A DNA stretch of 64,000 nt from Candidatus Omnitrophota bacterium (GCA_018062515.1 JAGOSC010000001.1:47418-111417); one strand, 5' to 3'. Positions 37,701 to 46,295 are shown, numbered from the stretch's first letter. Notes: generated by a model not told the origin, from the sequence alone. Numbers and translations are program-made.

Positions 37701-40700
37701 TCGACGTTCTTGCCATTCCGCGCCCACAATTCAATAATCTTATTCATTTTTACGTCTAAATCTTTCAGCTCAGTGGAATCTAATGTCAATAATTCTTTAT
37801 GCGCTTCTATCCGGTTAATGGCCCTGTGGTAATACATTAATGTTATAAATCTTTTAATCCGCTGATTATCGTCACCTATGTACCAATAATCAAGAGCGTC
37901 TTTTCCAGTTTCTAAAATATTTTTCGCTTCGTTGAAATCTTCGTTGCTCAAAGATTTTTCATTACCAGAACGATTCAACCGTGCGTTTAAAAAATAAGCC
38001 AGGTCATCCGGTAAATCAATATTACGGAGATTGGGCATTTCAACCGGTTGTTTAACCGGCTCTATTTTGTTTATCGCAGATGGATTTGATTCGAGAATCG
38101 CACTTGAAGCAACGTATTCCGATTCCATCATCCGCTCAAGCTCAGCGATTTGACTATTGATCCATTGACTGTTTAGGCCCGCATTTAAATCCTTAAGTTT
38201 CTTGATCAAGCTCTCCAATTCAGCCAATTGCGCAAAATCTTTTTCAGAATTTGATTCTTCATTTACATTTACAGGTGAATTTTTCTTTAATTCTTCCTCA
38301 GCATGAGGCAGTTTTAGTTTTTCATCGATCCTAGACAACCATTCACCGGTAAATTTGTACTGGCCTTTTTCTATAAAGTCATTCTTTACCTGAATACTTA
38401 AACGGACTTTCTGGGTTAACAAATTTCGTATTTGTGTAAGCTGAATAAATTGTTCAGAGTTTTCATCCGAAGCCTCAGGAAATCGCCTTAATAATTTATT
38501 AAATAACTTTATTCCCTTTACCTCATTTATACTAACATCCGACAATATCGTATTATTGTCGGAATAGTCGGGCGTATTTAGAAAAAAATTAACATGACCG
38601 ATAAGTCTTTCCAGATCAAGAATGTACAAAAAGCTCTCCAATTGACCAACGCGCGGTATTGACGACGACTGACTAAAATTAACTTTCAGTTCATTTTCTA
38701 GCGCTGCTTCCGCATTTTCTTTTATGATTCTAAGCTCCAGGCGGCTCTTATCGTTCAAAGGTCTTGTCATTAAATCTTTCAAATCAGCCAACTGTGCGAA
38801 ATCTTTGTTTGATTCATCAACTTTAGAGGCCGATGTCTTTCTCCTATACTGTCCGCTATACTCTCCGCCGATCACTTTGCTGTGCTCTACGGGTTTCGAC
38901 GCAACCGTGGTTTTGTCTTGCATTTTTAACTTTTCTAAGATTCCTTCCAAAATCGATATCATTGCCTCACGTTCCCGCTTTGATTTAAGGCTAATACTAT
39001 TACTTTCTTTCCTGCTAATTCCTTTTTGCCAATCATCTCTATCACTATCCAAATTCCATTTTCCCCAGAATTGACTTATGTACCGCTTAACCTGCTCAAT
39101 GTCATCTAATCCAGTTAATTTTTTAACCCCTACATATGCTTTAGTAAGGATTAACAATTTTTCTAACTCATCTTTGTCCCATGGAAATGTGATCTTCTTA
39201 TGTGTAGTTTCATTAAACACGTGCGGCTCAAGTAGATATTTTAATTCTACGAGCATTTTGGGGGTTAATTGACTTAATTTATTTGCGGCATCATCAAATG
39301 ATAAATGCAGCAAATCTGATAATTGCAATTCATCACTATGCCTCGGCTTTAATTTGTCATCAATCAAGGAAGACCATTTGTCAGTGAATACGTAAAAATG
39401 CGGACTCTTAAAGTGGCCAAATCTGGGATCATCAGAGTATTCGTGACCAGCGGTTTGAACTTCCTTGGTTAATAAATCCCGTATTCGGAGCAACGGAAAA
39501 AATTGTTCCGGTTTATCTTCGGTATAATTAAGCGGAATTCGATTTAATATCTGTAACAATATACGTTCACTCGTTTTTTCATTCACGATCACTTCAGATA
39601 TTACTTTTCTATTTGTTGAATAATCAGCCGAATTCAAAAGAGAATTGATGTGATTAATGAACCATTGCAAATCAAGAATATCCAAAAATATATCCGCTTG
39701 AACAAATGATGGTGCCTCTTCGTTTCCTGGAGCAATGAAATGCATAAAAAGTTGCTCTCTTAAGGTATTCTCAGCCTTTTCTTTAATGGATCTAAGTTCC
39801 TCGCGGGTCTTGTCATTCAAAGGTGTTGCCATTAAATATTTCAAATCCGTCACCTGAGCTTGACTTTTATCTAAAGACGTGTCCACATCCCTTTCCGCAG
39901 CGATCATGGCCGCATCGGCTTTCAATTTCATCTGAATTTCAGATAACTTTGCCACCCATCGATCTCTTGACCATAGGTAATGCTCTTCCAAATATTCTTT
40001 AAGAACATCGGTCTGTTCTTCGGGTTTATGTACCATCCAGTACCGGTTTTTGAGTTCAATTTTTACTATTTTTTCCAGCTCTTTAAGTTCCAGCGGATTC
40101 GATTCCGCAATCGGTTTATTCAATAATCGCTTTGTCGACTCGGAAAATCTCTTTGCTGTAGCGGCGATTCGTGCTTCTTCCTCTTGAGATAACATAGACT
40201 GATCGACGGATGAAGATTTTTGAGGAATAAAAACAGTAATTTTCGGATTATCTTTATGATGAGTATCGTTATTCTCGTCGAAAAGAACACGAAAATACAT
40301 TGGAATTTTTTTATTGATGAGCTCTTGGTATAACTTATGACTAATATAAATTTTCTCAACTTCCCAATTTTTTGCGTCTGAAGTTGTGTTAGAAAATTTT
40401 AGATAGTTTTGTACGTCAGGATCATTTTTATCGACCTTTTTAAAAGTTTCTTTACGGAAAACTTGCCTTACTTTGTCTTCAACGACTGCTTCTTCTTTCA
40501 TAAATTTATTTTGAAAAATAACTCTGGTTCTTTGACTGGGCAGACTCCATAGTATCCTAAGGTGGTCATTCCTGAAGTTCTCATGAATTTTACCACTCCA
40601 ACTAAAATTAATTGGTTTACTGCTTTTCGCTTTTTCCTCTCTCGCTTTTATTTTTCCTTTTATTTTTTCTTCATCCCTTTTCGTTAACGCGCTCATAGTG

Positions 40701-43681
40701 GCTTGGTCCGAGCCGGCTTGATTTTGTTTTTCATCAGCCGTCATCGCCTCGTCATGGGATGTTGAAGGTGATTCAGACTCATTGCTGATTTTCCCGTCTT
40801 TTCCGTTTTCCATTACCCTTGATGTCGGACTTCTTTTAGAAATTTCATCTCTAAGGGCGAAAATTCTTGACTCCAGAGTTAATAGGCTGTCATTCAGCTC
40901 TCCTTCATTCAGTTCTCGACCATTTAGCTTAGATTCTAAATTTAAAATCACTTCATTTCTTTCTGCTATCGACTCCGATAGTATCTTTTCAAATTCTTTT
41001 GTAAGCTCTTCTTTTAATAGCGTCTTATCTTCTTCTCTAAATCTCCCTTTATATTGTTCTTTATATTTTCTTATAATCTCATTACTCATATTTTTGTATT
41101 GGCGCAGATATATTAATGCCCGAACATAATATAATAAGATTTTCTGTTCTTCCTTAATATGCCAAAGCCTGGAGACATTGATCATTTTTTTATTTTCCGC
41201 CTTATCGTTCCAATCCTTAGCGGGATCAATCAAATCTTCAACTTCCTTGAGTTTAATCAGGCTTATTTGGTCTAATGGCCAATAAGATAACGGATCCCAT
41301 TCGATTTTCCGTTTTTCAACACTAAATCCCGTTGATGGCCAATAATTTAATAATCCCATCTCGAATAACATCGATTTAAAAATATCCGAAACTCTTGTTT
41401 GTATTTTAGCTAAAGTCTCGTTTAACTCAGTAATTTCTCCCTTGGACGTTTCGTCATTGATTTTCTTATAAACTAATTCATTGAATTTAAAAATTTCTGG
41501 TAATTTTAATTCATGTCTTAAAAACTTCGCGCGCATTTCGATATACTCTTCATCGTGATTTTCCCCGATCATCGCAACATCAACAAACTCTTTGTTACCA
41601 GTGTATTCAAAAGAATCGACATTTTCTGCCACCGTAATATCACCTAGATTGTCGTAAATAGCACGTCTGAGGTCATCCCATGTCCGCAATGACAACCGGC
41701 CTTTTCGCAACAATTCTCTTTCTTCTTTTGGCGTCAGTGTTGACCAATCTGTTCCTGACTTTTGTTCCACCTCATATTCATTCTCTATATTAAGGAATAG
41801 TTCAAATTTCGTATCAGAGTTTGTATACCCATTAAAACCCTTAAGACGAAGCCATTGCTGCGGATCGACACTGGCAATCTTATTCAACCAGTATTCTAAT
41901 GGTTGCCGACCAAGCTTTTTCCATATGTCCTCTATTTCATCACTTTTTTTCAAGTCCCAACGAATGATCGATGTTTTGGAGAGTTCTTCTTCAAGTTTGT
42001 ATTCCTCTTTCAATATTTCCCTTAATTTGGCGACCTGCTGATCATTTAAACTCATTAACGGCGCCTTCATATTGATTAAAGCATATCTTATGGCTTCTTC
42101 TACTCGGGAACGTAATTTCTGTTTCCATAAGGCGTCTTCAATCGACCGCGACGGTTGTAATAAAAGGTCAACCTCTTCAAGAAGCTTGAGCTGATGAGCC
42201 CCTATGGAATTTGATTTAACATAATCAATAACGTGTTCGATTTTAAAATCTTTTCGGATAGGATCAAATTTTTTACGGAAAATAGAGGGCTGATTAGACC
42301 GAACTGCCTTTGTCACAAGCTTATGAAGTCTCACTACTTTTTTATCGTATTTATTTTCCCTTCTTGACGCCAACGCATCCTTAAAATTTTTGACTTCCTC
42401 TCGCTTTAACTCAGCCATCTTATTGAGTATCGAAAGTTTTTCTGTATCTTTAGCGGCGACAGCATCATTAATTATTTTTTCATTGGTGAAATTAGCCTCA
42501 AAAAGCTTTACGTCCAATGCAACCATGGAATTATCTTCGGCAATCTTCATTGCTTCATCAATAATATCTTTTTTGGCATACTTTAAATCTTCATATGTTT
42601 CCGATAAGACAGCTTTATCAATATTCTGAAATCCTGCCCCGCCGGAGAAATATTGTCTTGGAATAACCTTCTGCACGGAAGGATCATATTCTTCTTTAAT
42701 ATAGTTATAGACTCCCAGCTTAAATGCCTTTAAATACTGCTCATAAATCTTATCTTTTATTGCAGGATCATCCACATTTACGCCGGCTACTTTCTTTTGA
42801 TCCACATACACTTGGCCTAAGAGTGATTCTTTCAAATTATTCTTAAACCAAGCTGCTAAAATCATGGAATTAAACATTTGTCTTAAACTCGCGAATGTTT
42901 CTCCTTCATTCACTTCCTTTTCAATCTCAGGTATAAGAATCTCTTTGATCAATTGAGAAATCATTTCATTCTTGTCATTGTCTTCAGCAACTTTTTGATC
43001 CGGTCGTAAAGCCATATAATCTTGAGCTAACATCACCTTCAAATGACTCTTTAACACAAACGCGCTGCCATTATGCTCATACACCGCCGCTCTTTCTGGA
43101 ACAATCCATATCTTATTAAATGTTTCAACGGGTATCTCCGTTGTCCCAAAACGTTCAAAAGCTTTTTCATGTACTCGTGTCCAAAATTTTTGACCCAATT
43201 CATCCTCAGGATACATCAATGAGGACGTTAACTGTTTTAGTACATAGTCCTGGGCTAATAAATCTCGTCCCATTTCAGTAACTCCAAATTCCTGAGGAAT
43301 CATCTTGTCTTTTTCATAAGGTGACAAGTTAACCCATAGATCTTTGGATGGAGTGGTCAAAGTGGCTAAAAAGTACTTAATTAACTTGCTGGATTCTTCT
43401 TGAAGCTGATCATCACTGATATTTTCATCCCCTTTACTCACATAAAAGGTAAAATTAAGAGGATTTTCAGGGTTGATCGTGATACCTCTAATTAAAGCCG
43501 GCGTAAACCCTGATGTTTGAGCAACTAATGAACCGGGTATGGGAAGATTAAGAATGGTAGGAAGGCTTTGAGCCGCCACTTGCGGGGGTAAAATCGAGGT
43601 GAAAACAAACGAAAACGCCACAAAACTACAGATAATTTTGCGGCCGATGATTCTTTTTTCTTTATTTTTTGCCAACTTCAT
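31772..43681 (-). CDS. Giant secreted-type protein C: helical protein with large internal duplications
   Basis: 3969 aa. Signal peptide at ~1-37 (FVAFSFVFTSILPP, cleavage after VAA). Shared N-terminal module to ~342 (IPRQYFSGG). The rest is charged, Glu/Lys/Leu/Ile-rich and predicted alpha-helical, with no enzyme motif I can identify. Two levels of duplication are visible: a ~175-residue block near 1272 repeated near 1625 (DLKYLMATPLNDKT against DLKDLMTRPLNDKS), and a ~680-residue block starting near 2119 repeated near 2989 (RRPPDEWYALGFVL against RRPPLEWYAINVVL). A motif R-[IVF]-x-A-Q-[ILK]-[WR] recurs at least six times. Short D-x-[AS]-M motifs mark several block edges. The C-terminal module begins near 3879 (GGIDLNPELLDLQIKRDGNG). 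Probably an extended structural or adhesive protein; function unknown. Confidence 0.82.
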   Translation of the reverse strand: MKLAKNKEKRIIGRKIICSFVAFSFVFTSILPPQVAAQSLPTILNLPIPGSLVAQTSGFTPALIRGITINPENPLNFTFYVSKGDENISDDQLQEESSKLIKYFLATLTTPSKDLWVNLSPYEKDKMIPQEFGVTEMGRDLLAQDYVLKQLTSSLMYPEDELGQKFWTRVHEKAFERFGTTEIPVETFNKIWIVPERAAVYEHNGSAFVLKSHLKVMLAQDYMALRPDQKVAEDNDKNEMISQLIKEILIPEIEKEVNEGETFASLRQMFNSMILAAWFKNNLKESLLGQVYVDQKKVAGVNVDDPAIKDKIYEQYLKAFKLGVYNYIKEEYDPSVQKVIPRQYFSGGAGFQNIDKAVLSETYEDLKYAKKDIIDEAMKIAEDNSMVALDVKLFEANFTNEKIINDAVAAKDTEKLSILNKMAELKREEVKNFKDALASRRENKYDKKVVRLHKLVTKAVRSNQPSIFRKKFDPIRKDFKIEHVIDYVKSNSIGAHQLKLLEEVDLLLQPSRSIEDALWKQKLRSRVEEAIRYALINMKAPLMSLNDQQVAKLREILKEEYKLEEELSKTSIIRWDLKKSDEIEDIWKKLGRQPLEYWLNKIASVDPQQWLRLKGFNGYTNSDTKFELFLNIENEYEVEQKSGTDWSTLTPKEERELLRKGRLSLRTWDDLRRAIYDNLGDITVAENVDSFEYTGNKEFVDVAMIGENHDEEYIEMRAKFLRHELKLPEIFKFNELVYKKINDETSKGEITELNETLAKIQTRVSDIFKSMLFEMGLLNYWPSTGFSVEKRKIEWDPLSYWPLDQISLIKLKEVEDLIDPAKDWNDKAENKKMINVSRLWHIKEEQKILLYYVRALIYLRQYKNMSNEIIRKYKEQYKGRFREEDKTLLKEELTKEFEKILSESIAERNEVILNLESKLNGRELNEGELNDSLLTLESRIFALRDEISKRSPTSRVMENGKDGKISNESESPSTSHDEAMTADEKQNQAGSDQATMSALTKRDEEKIKGKIKAREEKAKSSKPINFSWSGKIHENFRNDHLRILWSLPSQRTRVIFQNKFMKEEAVVEDKVRQVFRKETFKKVDKNDPDVQNYLKFSNTTSDAKNWEVEKIYISHKLYQELINKKIPMYFRVLFDENNDTHHKDNPKITVFIPQKSSSVDQSMLSQEEEARIAATAKRFSESTKRLLNKPIAESNPLELKELEKIVKIELKNRYWMVHKPEEQTDVLKEYLEEHYLWSRDRWVAKLSEIQMKLKADAAMIAAERDVDTSLDKSQAQVTDLKYLMATPLNDKTREELRSIKEKAENTLREQLFMHFIAPGNEEAPSFVQADIFLDILDLQWFINHINSLLNSADYSTNRKVISEVIVNEKTSERILLQILNRIPLNYTEDKPEQFFPLLRIRDLLTKEVQTAGHEYSDDPRFGHFKSPHFYVFTDKWSSLIDDKLKPRHSDELQLSDLLHLSFDDAANKLSQLTPKMLVELKYLLEPHVFNETTHKKITFPWDKDELEKLLILTKAYVGVKKLTGLDDIEQVKRYISQFWGKWNLDSDRDDWQKGISRKESNSISLKSKREREAMISILEGILEKLKMQDKTTVASKPVEHSKVIGGEYSGQYRRKTSASKVDESNKDFAQLADLKDLMTRPLNDKSRLELRIIKENAEAALENELKVNFSQSSSIPRVGQLESFLYILDLERLIGHVNFFLNTPDYSDNNTILSDVSINEVKGIKLFNKLLRRFPEASDENSEQFIQLTQIRNLLTQKVRLSIQVKNDFIEKGQYKFTGEWLSRIDEKLKLPHAEEELKKNSPVNVNEESNSEKDFAQLAELESLIKKLKDLNAGLNSQWINSQIAELERMMESEYVASSAILESNPSAINKIEPVKQPVEMPNLRNIDLPDDLAYFLNARLNRSGNEKSLSNEDFNEAKNILETGKDALDYWYIGDDNQRIKRFITLMYYHRAINRIEAHKELLTLDSTELKDLDVKMNKIIELWARNGKNVDVGSANMLRKPLLGIKRLMVIEPLQAENSDIDSAWNISRMKELIDVANRQNSTEPEIISRELISDEDNDALFRQTIAVMQKPQLEDLEKLVKKALDSQPSLNGQAVSYIRPTQKWLKILDEKIADQAMISKAKFENLLKKPIRHLLGTEINQLEEYEYKTGDWVNTSKEKRSELRSNNRRPPDEWYALGFVLNSPNEILLFDDGEGLLEFHPDYPTPHAQSSDIIFKSLINKLSPIELDGLKYVMQLGQNANDGDYIEAKRIIEQTKDFKNIIISGVDSLETLALQIHHGTKKEQDDNWFRALSSYNPEAWEIVLKRIEAQIRLVEMGSEAALQRLAEIFSLGGFGFEISTNQPFIYVLEGAIKYGIANLENKDVFTSDHFLTWMETSDIATDFEEKGNESKPEQKKEKKSKRELGSYTATEWVIITDILGPLNVKNTEEDKTFRTLLDQFSVEQLIEMRDIYKPAIMGITYDQELEYESYFDGLDAELKDNFTNLLQAGIDSLKNDQFINSSGSYEDSDFIKLKIVFQRIEAQIWLLQNGTLKGVKFLTRIIRENIFPMMDQPFIYILAASLSKEFEEYIQYIPKSKMEKSLNELSDGLSNLNSEQLREKRTETENDFIQEYITKEQLNMIDERINARLSAFEKSLNDLLFLYLKYIDQDLIESLKDSDPWSVSGFIENTLIILEKLSEQNYIEHPIKYVFQYIAEVALEKELHKEINQEQRIKIQELLFYVKNLNHQISGEQLSEAFKAAMDEFLVMIEKHLENNPKMANKEHLKWIHSHPFLLLIEYAMKNESQKVNDGNWSKLSELLANHQSGEGNTEDLMDTLLQQPLEIFSHQLTDLDHDELIELSDIIERNLENALENHKEWSMVEDQELKKLLRLKGRELVKNQEFEKMKRESKQIEEESPEEWFQRTKGNRAPEEWQILLDRVTAQLWVLVQIERKTETLEKLRSRVFNKFQDALYGYSMRSPEEVEAVLFMLRFALEKDNHDEDQAMMVTKAYIKDLLSKPVKTLTSIEIKTLQMYESETNDWVNASEEKKMALRKQGRRPPLEWYAINVVLTAPHIIYRYKENKSGEMVPIYLTERGEKSDEEFKKLLNELNVEELDMLIKIMELGNTNDEPTLEYALMGMFSQFTSEEQTNYRNAIVTGIDSLEVEKSQGYETWRNNPKNLLRVLRVNKPVEWNIVLRRFKAQKRLLELKKLGVLQLLIETSRAGIMIEPHQPLLYVLEAAIMHDEHDLENEEIFSEKDMIKLNEPSAEPNNPASVRKQPTAVETGKYSLEEWMTVTKILGSQNENTQEDQIFQNMLAQLTRTELTKINDVLENGLRNDKGKFSNYQEYIKKLDSEVQKDLVTVVSAGLNSLTGSEDINVSGSLQGIAIVLSRIQAQIWVHTHGESSAVKLLTKLSQEGIEYQYEPFSYVLELPLSRYLEKENRPLLELEALKSDLSGLTSLQLEQKRKSAESEDLIKRINARLIVVNHSADQILTLLLSKIDEDFKIFFTSSPNWSSSGFVEFSLAIVEKISKMPDKELMLKQEIQYLLELVIESVLEENELPDHKTLNAFNEKQKAELNKILDYLDAQSTPVDQQKLAKFLKDIFSDLDSKLNHLIEENPAIQDEKLIEWISQQPLKSFVVSILNARIQETKIKEESGEKFIGPSSERWTKILSSVKEKIDHAMISDFQDENEWEDLINFDVDPEEQPLINVEIERMLKMTLAKITHELLSLNARELAQLKNLKAEDWTVLSPHDRKLLAHRIDAQIWVHALQIKGNGVLDLEKLKKLKKKIRGELLKVENSNDHPEKIQYRWDEWLAKKYMLRLAETALEKKGIKLAPRKNSRGSNREKIFTEKEFQREQKNWKNKLYLNGWSGGDMKVNGVPVSNTKNPETPGGIDLNPELLDLQIKRDGNGIPLPMLQQPADLLKNIEGFIPVIINLTPVTNMPFLLGLVDQEGNPTEYSFQYKHLSDDPKRLHSRINS
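32680..34720 (-). repeat. Large internal duplication in giant gene C, copy 2
   Basis: Second copy, beginning DQAMMVTKAYIKDLL and with DWVNASEEKKMAL, RRPPLEWYAINVVL, TGIDSLE, QPLLYVLEAAIMHD and RIQAQIWVH in the same order as copy 1. A third, short start (DHAMISD, then TLAKITHELLSLNARELAQL) follows near 32670 and runs into the C-terminal module. Boundaries are approximate. Confidence 0.75.
35280..37325 (-). repeat. Large internal duplication in giant gene C, copy 1
   Basis: About 680 codons starting at DQAMISKAKFENLL and including DWVNTSKEKRSEL, RRPPDEWYALGFVL, SGVDSLE, QPFIYVLEGAIKYG and RIEAQIWLL. Each landmark recurs in the same order about 2.6 kb further along the gene. Protein identity is moderate, so the duplication is old. 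Boundaries are approximate. Confidence 0.75.
38295..38805 (-). repeat. Internal ~175-residue repeat in giant gene C, copy 2
   Basis: Begins DFAQLADLKDLMTRPLNDKS and ends near DEKLKLPHAEEEL. Offset from copy 1 is about 1.05 kb. A third start (DFAQLAELESLIKKL) follows directly, so the array once may have been longer. Confidence 0.75.
39330..39865 (-). repeat. Internal ~175-residue repeat in giant gene C, copy 1
   Basis: Begins QAQVTDLKYLMATPLNDKTR and ends near DDKLKPRHSDEL. It is similar at both DNA and protein level to the block at 38295-38805, suggesting a younger duplication than the 680-codon one. Confidence 0.75.
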
Positions 43682-43845
43682 AAACCAAATTTACCCCGAT
43701 ATCGACATAGATTGATTTGCTAAAAACAACGTAAAAAACCCGAATGATTAAAACCATAAGGGCTTAAATGACAAAATAAACTAAAGTTGTAGTTAGAATT
43801 TAACTCAATTGATTGGGGAATTTGGATCAGTTTTGGATATGCAGT

Positions 43846-43864
43846 AAGTATATTCTATATACTT
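43846..43864. promoter_or_regulatory. Palindromic operator candidate over the giant C promoter
   Basis: AAGTATAT-TCT-ATATACTT is a perfect inverted repeat with 8 bp arms and a 3 bp centre. It covers the -10 hexamer and part of the spacer, the position expected for a repressor or MerR-like site. No regulator gene is next to it. Confidence 0.5.
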
Positions 43865-43875
43865 ATAACTGTCAA
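43847..43875 (-). promoter_or_regulatory. Near-consensus promoter of giant gene C
   Basis: Minus strand: perfect TTGACA (-35), 17 bp spacer, TATACT (-10, 5 of 6). Predicted start near 43840, leaving a leader of about 160 bases before the giant C ATG. It is the best-scoring promoter by eye in the window and lies in the largest intergenic gap (43682-43892). Otherwise this gap holds only AT-rich sequence. Confidence 0.7.
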
Positions 43876-43892
43876 TTTTTTCTTTAAATTTT

Positions 43893-45245
43893 CTATAACA
43901 ATTGAACTGTTTGCTGGGCGGATTTAATGCAATCGTTGACCGATACTCCGTCCCAATAATTCGCGGTGAAATAAATATGAGAATGATGTTTGAGCGCGGA
44001 TTCAATACAAATCTTCGCCTGATGCCGATGGAGGTCATACTGCGGAATAGCGTTTCGCCACGTCTTTAAAAATACGTGAACCGGCTGCCCGGTGAACCCA
44101 AGCGTTTCACTGATTTCCCGACGAGCCATAGCGATCAAATCGTCTTTGGAATATTTTAGGATTTGCGGATGGCGGATGCCTCCGATCATCAACCGGAGTA
44201 AACATTGATCCGGCTGGCTGCGGTTCTCAAAAATTTGGTCTTCAAATAAAACACCCAGAATGGGACTTTTCTGATTCGATGGTTTTAAATATCCAAACCC
44301 TTTGGGCATATTGATAAAGTCTTTTTTCAAACACACAAATCCTATGACGGCCAGCGGGGCGTACTTGATTTCATTGAGGCTGGCGGCCAAAACCGGGTCA
44401 AGACCATTGAGCATATAGCCCGCCGCGTACGCCGGCACAGCGATAAACAGTTCATTCGCCAGGTACATCGTTTCGGCGGTATGCAAAAAATACGGATGAT
44501 CAGGCTCCTTGTCGATGGATTCAACCTCCTGAGACAAAATAATATCGTTTCGGTATTTCTCATAAAGAGCGTTTGTCAACGAAACCATGCCGCCGCGCAA
44601 AGAATATAATACACGTTTGGCCGGATTTACTTTTCTCTGTTCCGTGAGGCCCTTTAAAACCGAACCGTGATTTTGTTCATACCCATACAGTTGCGAAAAA
44701 GCGTCTTTGAATATGATCGCTTTCGCGTCACCGGCGTAAATGCCGCTGACCATCGGATCAGCCAAAAAATCTGCCCAATTAGACGACAAACGCCGGCTAA
44801 CAAACTCATGAACAGTTTCCCTCGAGTTCATCCCTGGTTTAACCAATTTCTCTGACAACAAACGAAGTTTATCCTTCATCGTCAAAAAAGGAAAAGCGAT
44901 TAATTTAAGAGGTGATGTCGGCGCCGGGTAAAGTTTTTGTTCAATACATAAATATCTGGTTTTAGTCGCTTCAGACGCCTCAATCAGTTGATCGCGAATA
45001 CCAAGGGCGTTGATCAAATCCAATGTGTGCGGCTGATGATTAAGAAAACTGCCGGCTCCGGTTTCGAATAAAGCGCCCGCTTCCCTCTCAGAGTTGATGA
45101 CACCGCCGGCCGTCGGTTTTTTTTCCAAAAGTTTGATCGACATATCCGGCCTGTTTCTATATTTTTCTTTTAAGAAATGCAGCGTCGATAAACCGCTGAT
45201 ACCGCCACCGATAACGACGATGCTATGATTTAAAGTCATGTTCAT
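43893..45245 (-). CDS. hemY: Protoporphyrinogen oxidase, FAD-dependent HemY type
   Basis: Oxidises protoporphyrinogen IX (or coproporphyrinogen III) with FAD. The N-terminal dinucleotide fold is VVIGGGISGLSTLHFLKE (about 10-27); SLRGGMVSLTNAL (near 213-225) and VNDCIKSAQQT at the C-terminus match the family. Length 450 aa. It overlaps hemE by 4 bp and ends the hemN-pilZ-hemE-hemY operon. HemY usually needs oxygen, yet the step before it is the oxygen-independent HemN, a mixed arrangement. Either ATG at 45245 or the one two codons on could be the start. Confidence 0.93.
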   Translation of the reverse strand: MNMTLNHSIVVIGGGISGLSTLHFLKEKYRNRPDMSIKLLEKKPTAGGVINSEREAGALFETGAGSFLNHQPHTLDLINALGIRDQLIEASEATKTRYLCIEQKLYPAPTSPLKLIAFPFLTMKDKLRLLSEKLVKPGMNSRETVHEFVSRRLSSNWADFLADPMVSGIYAGDAKAIIFKDAFSQLYGYEQNHGSVLKGLTEQRKVNPAKRVLYSLRGGMVSLTNALYEKYRNDIILSQEVESIDKEPDHPYFLHTAETMYLANELFIAVPAYAAGYMLNGLDPVLAASLNEIKYAPLAVIGFVCLKKDFINMPKGFGYLKPSNQKSPILGVLFEDQIFENRSQPDQCLLRLMIGGIRHPQILKYSKDDLIAMARREISETLGFTGQPVHVFLKTWRNAIPQYDLHRHQAKICIESALKHHSHIYFTANYWDGVSVNDCIKSAQQTVQLL

Positions 45246-46255
45246 GAGCTTGTCCTAGGAAACTGATGCACTTGATCCACAATGCGTTTCAATTTATCAG
45301 GATCGACGTCGGGAAAAATACCATGGCTGAGATTAAAAATATACCGCGGGTACCTGCCTCCGCCGATGAGAACATCATTCACTTCCCGACGAAGCTGTTC
45401 ATGATCAGCGTAAAGTAATCCATTAAATAAATTACCTTGAATACCCGAATTTGTTTTCTCCAGCACGCGTTCATGGCCAAGCACAACCGTATGATCGACG
45501 GATAAAATGTCAGCGCCGCATTGCGTCATGAGTGGTAATAAATGTTGCGTGTTTTTTAAAAAATAAATCGATGGATGATCAACCGCTTTAAATATACGCT
45601 GTATATATGGTAAAACTAATTTCGCATAATCAACGGGACGTAAAATTCCCGCCCAACTGTCAAATAATTGATATACAGCGACGCCAGCTTCGATTTGTAA
45701 TTTTAAATATCGAATTGTATTTGTCGTCAAACGATCCATCAGTTGATGGAATGTTTGTTCTTGCGTTTGGATAAAACGCAGCGTCTTGGTGAAATTGATC
45801 GATGATCCGCCTTCGATTAAATAGGTCGCGACGGTAAATGGCCCGCCGGCAAAACCGATGAGTGGAATGTGATCAGGTAATTCTTGTAAAACGAGTTTAA
45901 TCGTCTCGTCGATATAATCCAAATTTTCGAAATCACGCATATGTTTAAAATCAAGACTCTCGTCGATAAGAGGCCCTTTTTGATTATCAAATGTAATTTG
46001 AAAACCCATAGCCTGCGGCAAGGTAAGAATATCAGCGAATAGAATGGCAGCGTCCACTCCCAAATACCCGATGGGCTGGCACGTAATTTGCGCGGCCAAT
46101 TCAGGCGTTGTGAACATTTCATTTAAAGAATATTTTTCTTTGATTTTACGATATTGGGGTAAATACCGCCCAGCTTGACGCATAAACCAAACCGGGACGG
46201 TTTTATTGGTGCCATCAAAAGCTTGTAACAGGAGTGGTTTTTCGGATGTGATCAT
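45242..46255 (-). CDS. hemE: Uroporphyrinogen decarboxylase
   Basis: Converts uroporphyrinogen III to coproporphyrinogen III. The N-terminal signature PVWFMRQAGRYLPQYRKIKE (about 20-39) contains the substrate-binding arginines; GFAGGPFTVATYLIEGG (about 133-149) is the second signature. Length 337 aa is normal. It follows the PilZ gene after 40 bp and overlaps hemY. Confidence 0.97.
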   Translation of the reverse strand: MITSEKPLLLQAFDGTNKTVPVWFMRQAGRYLPQYRKIKEKYSLNEMFTTPELAAQITCQPIGYLGVDAAILFADILTLPQAMGFQITFDNQKGPLIDESLDFKHMRDFENLDYIDETIKLVLQELPDHIPLIGFAGGPFTVATYLIEGGSSINFTKTLRFIQTQEQTFHQLMDRLTTNTIRYLKLQIEAGVAVYQLFDSWAGILRPVDYAKLVLPYIQRIFKAVDHPSIYFLKNTQHLLPLMTQCGADILSVDHTVVLGHERVLEKTNSGIQGNLFNGLLYADHEQLRREVNDVLIGGGRYPRYIFNLSHGIFPDVDPDKLKRIVDQVHQFPRTSS

Positions 46256-46295
46256 CTAACCATCAAATACATTACGTAGGTTTATACCGGATACT

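Noticed and set aside
43805..44038. 77-codon minus-strand frame at the end of hemY
   Set aside because: Out-of-frame overlap with the hemY 3' end and the intergenic region; no family resemblance.
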